Assembly: GCA_035633415.1 (NCBI GenBank)
Contig: DASQEZ010000312.1
Coordinates: 1-10,703 of the forward strand
Source: Fodinibacter sp035633415
Lineage (GTDB): Bacteria > Actinomycetota > Actinomycetes > Actinomycetales > Dermatophilaceae
DNA length: 10,703 nucleotides
Reading direction: 5' to 3'
The position numbers and the translations under genes are program-made. This document shows positions 6,668-10,703 of this stretch, piece after piece. The stretch's first letter is position 1; each line of letters opens with the position of its first letter. The notes under the pieces were generated by a model, which was not told the origin of the DNA, searched no databases, and was given only the letters and a program-made list of their open reading frames with translations.

Positions 6668-8173
6668 GTGACCCGGGCACGACGGGTTGGTCGGGAGGTG
6701 ACTGCTTCAGCACCCAGCCGGGCGAGCCGGGCGAGCCGGGCCAGCGTGGGCCTGCGCAGCGAGCGCGGGCCGGTGCTCCTGTCGGTGATGCTGAGCACCG
6801 GCCTCGTCGCCATCGACGCGACCATCCTGGCGGCCGCGGTGCCGGCGGTCGTGCGCGACCTCGGAGGGCTGAGCCAGTTCCCGTGGCTGTTCTCGATCTA
6901 CCTCCTCGCCCAGGCCGTGTCCGTGCCGGTCTACGGCAAGATCGCCGACCTCTACGGCCGCAAGCCGGTGATGCTCTTCGGAGTCGCGCTGTTCCTCGTG
7001 GGTTCGCTGCTGTGCGGGCTGGCGTGGTCGATGGGCTCCCTCGTGGCGTTCCGCGCGCTGCAGGGGCTCGGGGCGGGCGCGGTGCAGCCGGTCGGCATGA
7101 CGATCGTCGGCGACATCTACTCGGTCGCCGAGCGCGCCACCGTGCAGGGCTACCTCGCGGCCGTCTGGGCGATCTCCTCGCTCGTCGGCCCGACCCTCGG
7201 CGGCGTGTTCGCCGACTACGCCTCCTGGCGCTGGATCTTCCTCGTCAACCTCCCGCTGGGGCTCGTCGCAGCCTGGATGCTCTGGCGCAGGTTCGAGGAG
7301 CAGCCGACCGCCCGCGACCCCGACCGGGCGCGGCCCAGGATCGACGTGCTGGGTGCGGTGCTGCTGCTCGTCGGCACCGTGGCGCTGCTCGTGGCCCTGC
7401 TCGAGGGTGGCGTGCTGTGGCCCTGGGCCTCGCCGGTGAGCGTGGGCCTGCTCGTCGGGGCGGTGCTGGTGCTCGTGGCGTTCGTGCTCGTCGAGCGGCG
7501 GGCAGCCGAGCCGGTGCTGCCGCTGTGGGTCTTCCGGCACCGGGTCGTCGGAGCCGCGATGGCCACCTCGCTCGTCGTGGGCGTGCTGCTGCTCGGGCTC
7601 ACGTCGTACGTGCCGCTGTTCTCCCAGGGGGTGCTCGGCACCGGGGCGATCGTGGCGGGCTTCGCCCTGGCCGCGATGACGATCGGGTGGCCGATCGCGG
7701 CGACCACGTCGGGGCGGCTGTACCTGCGGTTCGGGTTCCGCACCACGATGCTGATCGGCTCGGTCATCGCGCTGGCCGGCGCGGCCCTGCTGCTCACGGT
7801 CGACGCCTCCAGCTCGGTGCTGCACCTGGCCGCCCCGAACTTCGTCATGGGGCTGGGCTTCGGCTACGTCGCGAGCCCGGCGATCGTCGCGGCCCAGAGC
7901 TCGGTGGGCTGGGACCGACGCGGGGTGGCCACCGGCGCCACGTTGTTCGCCCGCTCGGTGGGGTCGGCGGTCGGGGTGGCGGCGTTCGGCGCGATCGCGA
8001 ACACCGTCGTGCGGAACCGGCTGGGCTCCGAGCCGACCGACCTCGAGTCGCTGCCCGCGGGCGTGCTCGAGCCGGCCATCCAGGCCGTGTTCCTGGCGTC
8101 GTTCGCCGTGGCGGTGACCCTCGTGGTGGCCGCGGCCTTCATGCCCAAGAAGGTCCACGAGGTCACCGACTGA
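6668..8173 (+). CDS. DHA2-type MFS exporter (EmrB/QacA family, about 14 TM)
   Basis: A 501-residue proton-driven drug or metabolite exporter. After a basic, Ser/Arg/Ala-rich N-terminus (1-34) it shows the DHA2 TM1 motif with Asp50 (GLVAIDATILAAAVP), motif A GKIADLYGRK (90-99) and motif C GPTLGG (174-179) followed by SWRWIFLVNLPLG. Length and hydrophobic profile fit 14 TM segments. The substrate cannot be told from sequence. The GTG at 6668 is preferred because GAGGG (6656-6660) lies 7 nt upstream; a GTG at 6698 is the alternative. The 52-bp gap after the CDF gene shows no convincing promoter, so co-transcription is possible. A strong hairpin follows its stop codon. Confidence 0.88.
   Translation: MTRARRVGREVTASAPSRASRASRASVGLRSERGPVLLSVMLSTGLVAIDATILAAAVPAVVRDLGGLSQFPWLFSIYLLAQAVSVPVYGKIADLYGRKPVMLFGVALFLVGSLLCGLAWSMGSLVAFRALQGLGAGAVQPVGMTIVGDIYSVAERATVQGYLAAVWAISSLVGPTLGGVFADYASWRWIFLVNLPLGLVAAWMLWRRFEEQPTARDPDRARPRIDVLGAVLLLVGTVALLVALLEGGVLWPWASPVSVGLLVGAVLVLVAFVLVERRAAEPVLPLWVFRHRVVGAAMATSLVVGVLLLGLTSYVPLFSQGVLGTGAIVAGFALAAMTIGWPIAATTSGRLYLRFGFRTTMLIGSVIALAGAALLLTVDASSSVLHLAAPNFVMGLGFGYVASPAIVAAQSSVGWDRRGVATGATLFARSVGSAVGVAAFGAIANTVVRNRLGSEPTDLESLPAGVLEPAIQAVFLASFAVAVTLVVAAAFMPKKVHEVTD
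6716..6742 (+). repeat. Three tandem 9-bp units encoding Ser-Arg-Ala
   Basis: AGCCGGGCG occurs at 6716-6724 and 6725-6733, with AGCCGGGCC at 6734-6742. The units are codon-aligned in the DHA2 exporter and encode (SRA)x3 at residues 17-25, before the first TM segment. This is a potential replication-slippage tract; changes of one unit would stay in frame. Confidence 0.8.
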
Positions 8174-8174
8174 A

Positions 8175-8218
8175 CCGCCGGTGTGAGGCCGGCGACCTCG
8201 CGGCGTCCGCACCGGCGG
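8175..8218 (+). terminator. Strong inverted repeat just after the DHA2 exporter stop codon
   Basis: CCGCCGGTGTG (8175-8185) and CGCACCGGCGG (8208-8218) pair over 11 positions with a single G-U, around a 22-nt loop that can itself fold (GCCG/CGGC). It starts 1 nt after the TGA, which suits a GC-rich terminator without a U-tract. Its right arm ends 7 bp before the TAGCGT -10 of the next gene, so an operator role is also possible. Confidence 0.55.
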
Positions 8219-8225
8219 CCGGGGC

Positions 8226-8283
8226 TAGCGTGGAAGCGGTGACGGCTCCGCCGGCCCGGTGGGGCCGCGCCCTTCACAGGAGC
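8226..8283 (+). promoter_or_regulatory. Candidate -10 (TAGCGT) and RBS for the membrane protein at 8289
   Basis: TAGCGT at 8226-8231 matches the -10 proposed for the CDF gene and lies about 57 bp before the ATG. AGGAG at about 8279-8283 is a good ribosome binding site 5 nt before the ATG at 8289 and rules out the in-frame GTG at 8259. No -35 is apparent; that position falls in the inverted repeat. Confidence 0.45.
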
Positions 8284-8288
8284 ACCCG

Positions 8289-9182
8289 ATGCCAGTCGCC
8301 CCGCCCTCGAACACCATCCTGCGACCCGGGCCGCGGCTCACCGCGGCGTGGGTGCTCTCGGCGGTCGTGCTGGTGCTCATGGTCGTGCAGGCCGGGCTGG
8401 GGCTGGCCGCGGCCGACCTGTACCCCGAGGAGCCGTGGGCGGTCGCGGCCTTCCGCGGCAACGACCTGGCCACCCTCCTGCTCGCGGTTCCGGTGCTCGC
8501 GGTGTCGTTGCTGGCGAGCCACCGCCGGGAGAGCAGCGCCTCGGTGCTCCTCTGGCTCGGGATGCTGCACTACGGCGTCTACAACTACGCCTACTACTCG
8601 TTCGGGGCGGCGTTCAGCTCGGTGTTCCTGCTGCACGTCGGCGCCTTCGTGGCCTCCATGGGCGCGATCCTGATGCTCGCCACCAGCATCGATGCCGGCC
8701 GTGCGGCGCGGGGAGTCGCCGGCGGAGCACGGGGGCGGTTCGTCGCTGTCTACACGACCGTCGTCGGGGTGGCGCTGGTCGCCGCCTGGGGCGGCATGTC
8801 GCTGCGCTTCGCCCTCACCGGCGACCTGCCGAAGGACGTCATGCCGGTCTCGGCCGTCCACCTCGTCTACGCCATCGACCTGTCGCTGCTCGCGCCGGTG
8901 TTCCTCGTGGCCGGCGTCCTGCTGTGGCGCCGCGAACCCTGGGGGTCGGTGCTGGCCGTCGCGGTCAACGCGAGTGGCGCCGTCTACCTCGCCGTGCTGT
9001 GGGCGGTGGGTGGTTTCCAGGCCGATGCCGGGATCGCCGGCAAGACCTGGCTCTCACCCGTGGCGATCGGCTCCGTCCTCGCGTGCCTGGCCGCGACGCT
9101 GGCCCTGCTCGTGCGCCCACACCCGCACGGTCAGCAGGACCGGGCCGACGCGCCTCGCGCCCCGGCGCACGCCCGGTCCTGA
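8289..9182 (+). CDS. Uncharacterised 8-TM membrane protein
   Basis: I cannot name this 297-residue protein. It is almost entirely hydrophobic, with likely TM segments near 18-42, 58-76, 84-103, 110-132, 150-172, 186-213, 218-243 and 255-275, and a hydrophilic His/Pro/Ala tail. Distinctive features are an RGNDLATLLLAVPVL segment (56-70) and the aromatic-rich WLGMLHYGVYNYAYYSFGAAF (89-109, written here as WLGMLHYGVY plus NYAYYSFGAAF), placed at TM3. Similar segments recur in unnamed membrane proteins of actinobacteria as I recall, but that is not a database result. No catalytic or transport signature is seen. It appears to have its own promoter after the upstream hairpin and is convergent with the DHA1 exporter, 16 bp away. 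Confidence 0.75.
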   Translation: MPVAPPSNTILRPGPRLTAAWVLSAVVLVLMVVQAGLGLAAADLYPEEPWAVAAFRGNDLATLLLAVPVLAVSLLASHRRESSASVLLWLGMLHYGVYNYAYYSFGAAFSSVFLLHVGAFVASMGAILMLATSIDAGRAARGVAGGARGRFVAVYTTVVGVALVAAWGGMSLRFALTGDLPKDVMPVSAVHLVYAIDLSLLAPVFLVAGVLLWRREPWGSVLAVAVNASGAVYLAVLWAVGGFQADAGIAGKTWLSPVAIGSVLACLAATLALLVRPHPHGQQDRADAPRAPAHARS

Positions 9183-9200
9183 GCACGAACGGGCGCGCTC
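9181..9200. terminator. Weak hairpin spanning the convergent gene ends
   Basis: GAGCAC (9181-9186) and GCGCTC (9195-9200) can pair at 5 of 6 positions around an 8-nt loop. It covers the 16-bp gap and both stop codons. Too weak to assert as a terminator without transcript data. Confidence 0.2.
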
Positions 9201-10485
9201 AGGCGTCCCGCGAGCTCTCGGCCACCTTGGTCTCGCAGTCGGTGGGGTCGGCGGGGTCCTTGGCGGCATCGAGGATCGCGCCGTGGCGCACGTCGTGGGT
9301 CTCTCGCGCGAAGAGCCAGGGGATGACGGCCAGCAGCGTGATCAGCCCGGTCATGCCGAACGCCAGCGGGTAGCTGCCGTAGTCGATCAGCAGGCCGGCG
9401 AGCACCGGTCCGATGATGGCCCCGCTGTCGGCTGACATCTGGAACGCGGCCAGGGCGGGCCCGCCGTTGCGCTCCCGCCCGACGATGTCGGCGAGCGACG
9501 CCTGCTGCGCCGGGTTGAGCATGCCCGCGCCGAGGCCCGCGACCACGGACAGCACGACGAGCACCGGCAGGTCGGCCGCGAACCCGGTGACGATCGTGGC
9601 CAGGCCGCTGATCACCAGGCCGCCGACGATGAAGGGCCGCCGGCCGACCCGGTCGGAGAACCGGCCGGCCACCGTGAGACCGACGGCGTTGCCCGCGGCG
9701 AAGACGGCCAGGGCGGTGCCGGCGACCCATGGTTCCTTGCCGATGACCACGGCGGCGAACAGCGGCAGGATGGCGTTGCGCACGCCGAAGTTGGCCCAGC
9801 CGTTGGCGAACGCCGACCCGATGGATGCGCGGTAGGCGCTGTCCCGCCAGGCCTCGCGGACACTCATCACCGTCAGCACCGGCGAGCCGTCTGCCGGGCG
9901 CAGCGACGACCCGCGCAGGAAGATGCCGACGAGCGAGGCCGCCACGAGAAGGGCGACGGCGTACACGATGAACGGCACCCGCAGACCGAGGTTGCCGAGC
10001 AGCCCACCGATGACCGGGCCGAGGATGCCGCCGAAGAGGAACGCCGAGGCGTAGACCGACGAGACCCGCGCGCGGATCGTCGGGGGCGCGAGGCGCACGA
10101 TCAGCGCGACGGCCGACACGGTGAACATCACCGAGCCGATGCCCCCGAGGCCGCGGTAGACGAGGAGCTGCCAGTAGGTGTCGGCGAAGGCCGTGGCGCC
10201 GGTCGAGATCGCGACGATGACCAGGCCGGCGAGGTAGATCGGCCGCTCCCCGAACCGGGCGATGAGCCGCCCACCGGCCGGGGCGAAGAGCAGCCGGAAG
10301 AACGCGAAGGCGCTGACCACGATCGAGCTGGCGGTGGCGCCCACGCCGAAGCTCTGGGCGAACTGGGGCAGCACCGGCAGGATCAGCCCGAACCCGAGGG
10401 CGATGACGAACGCCGACGCGATGAGCACCCAGATCTCGCGGGGGATGCGCACCGCCGCGGGCTGGGTCATCGGGGAGGCGGACAC
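9199..10485 (-). CDS. DHA1-type MFS exporter (about 12 TM)
   Basis: A 428-residue major facilitator transporter of the drug:H+ antiporter-1 (TetA/Bcr-like) group. TM1 has FGLILPVLPQFAQSFG. Motif A is GGRLIARFGERP (71-82), with its second-half repeat GRFSDRVGRRP. Motif C resembles GGILGPVIGGLLG. The last 30 or so residues are a charged cytoplasmic tail. Substrate unknown. The GTG at 10485 is preferred: there is no Shine-Dalgarno before either this codon or the ATG at 10470, but CATACT (10494-10499) ends 8 nt before the GTG, as in a leaderless gene. It follows the EcfT-like gene on the same strand after an 84-bp gap and converges on the 8-TM gene. Confidence 0.88.
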   Translation of the reverse strand: MSASPMTQPAAVRIPREIWVLIASAFVIALGFGLILPVLPQFAQSFGVGATASSIVVSAFAFFRLLFAPAGGRLIARFGERPIYLAGLVIVAISTGATAFADTYWQLLVYRGLGGIGSVMFTVSAVALIVRLAPPTIRARVSSVYASAFLFGGILGPVIGGLLGNLGLRVPFIVYAVALLVAASLVGIFLRGSSLRPADGSPVLTVMSVREAWRDSAYRASIGSAFANGWANFGVRNAILPLFAAVVIGKEPWVAGTALAVFAAGNAVGLTVAGRFSDRVGRRPFIVGGLVISGLATIVTGFAADLPVLVVLSVVAGLGAGMLNPAQQASLADIVGRERNGGPALAAFQMSADSGAIIGPVLAGLLIDYGSYPLAFGMTGLITLLAVIPWLFARETHDVRHGAILDAAKDPADPTDCETKVAESSRDA

Positions 10486-10493
10486 GATCCACC

Positions 10494-10499
10494 AGTATG
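10494..10499 (-). promoter_or_regulatory. Putative -10 (CATACT) for leaderless DHA1 exporter gene
   Basis: The hexamer lies 8 nt before the GTG at 10485 on the minus strand. The surrounding 9-mer is identical to that before the DUF389 gene. It is the third copy of the CGGCATAC signature in this window. No good -35 is seen. Confidence 0.35.
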
Positions 10500-10569
10500 C
10501 CGTCCGCCAGGGACCGCCCAGAACCTCACCGACCGGTGTCGAACCCTGACCGGCACCGATGCCGTGGGC

Positions 10570-10703
10570 TCAGCGGGCGAGGATCGCCACCGCGAGCGGC
10601 ACGGTGGCGAGGACGACGAGGGTGGTGTCGCGCCGGCGCCAGGGCGCCGGCATCCACCACGTGCGGGCGATCGCGGTCGCGAAGCCGCGGGCGTCCATGG
10701 CCA
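10570..10703 (-). CDS. EcfT/CbiQ-family ECF transporter subunit (C-terminal fragment)
   Basis: Only the last 43 codons are inside the window; the gene begins beyond 10703. The tail reads AMDARGFATA, then RTWWMPAPWRRRDTT and a final hydrophobic helix (LVVLATVPLAVAILAR). The AMDARGF motif followed by a Trp/Arg-rich stretch and a last TM segment is characteristic of EcfT, the transmembrane coupling subunit of energy-coupling factor vitamin or metal importers. Its ATPase and substrate-binding partners would be expected next to it, outside the window. The call rests on a short segment. Confidence 0.65.
   Translation of the reverse strand, partial: AMDARGFATAIARTWWMPAPWRRRDTTLVVLATVPLAVAILAR

Noticed and set aside
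6707..8212. 501-codon open frame antisense to the DHA2 exporter
   Set aside because: Highly charged His/Arg/Glu/Gln-rich product of low complexity with no domain; it is the mirror of the exporter's codon pattern.
10531..10560. GGTTCGA on the minus strand, reminiscent of a tRNA T-loop or attachment site
   Set aside because: The flanking bases do not form a T-arm stem, no other tRNA arms are present, and there is no integrase nearby.
1..10703. Search for CRISPR arrays, insertion sequences, toxin-antitoxin pairs, defence genes or a biosynthetic cluster
   Set aside because: No regular repeats with spacers, no transposase or integrase, and no defence or biosynthetic domains were seen. Base composition looks even across the window, with no sign of recent transfer.

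Overview
This is a high-GC, GC3-biased stretch of chromosome typical of an actinobacterium. Codon use, -10-like hexamers of the TANNNT type, several apparently leaderless genes, an AMIN-like lipoprotein and an MshD-like double-GNAT protein all fit. The order Micrococcales (for example Intrasporangiaceae) is a reasonable guess but not proven. There are no rRNA or tRNA genes, no transposase or integrase, no CRISPR array and no phage gene. I see ten genes that look intact or run off one edge, plus the tail of an eleventh, packed tightly. No stretch longer than about 210 bp lacks a gene.

Left part (1-3050): the 5' portion of a DUF389 membrane protein (minus strand) is divergent from a small secreted lipoprotein with an AMIN-like domain (plus). 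The lipoprotein gene overlaps tail-to-tail by 13 bp with a tandem GNAT acetyltransferase (minus). Upstream of that, on the same strand, is a RibD/dihydrofolate-reductase-like enzyme. The 204-bp gap between these two minus-strand genes carries a 16-bp, 14/16 inverted repeat.

Middle (3051-6615): a two-TM cation channel with a C-terminal RCK (TrkA-N/TrkA-C) module is divergent from the RibD-like gene and convergent with an M20 metallopeptidase (ArgE/DapE type). The M20 gene is divergent from a CzcD-type cation diffusion facilitator. The channel gene has two unusual traits: a GSGD selectivity filter in place of GYGD, and a strong Shine-Dalgarno with ATG exactly at the TM2/RCK junction. That junction is where MthK makes its separate soluble RCK subunit.

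Right part (6616-10703): a 14-TM DHA2 (EmrB/QacA-like) exporter follows the CDF gene by 52 bp and may be co-transcribed with it. A strong hairpin follows the exporter's stop codon. Next come an unrecognised 8-TM membrane protein, a convergent 12-TM DHA1 exporter (minus) and the C-terminal end of an EcfT/CbiQ-type transporter subunit (minus).

The genes look like unrelated accessory and housekeeping functions, mostly membrane transport and metal or cation handling, rather than one pathway. I see no convincing new multi-gene system. The observations most worth checking are the internal RCK start, the altered pore filter, the two inverted repeats, and an octamer (CGGCATAC) found 8-10 nt upstream of three minus-strand start codons, which looks like a leaderless promoter signature.
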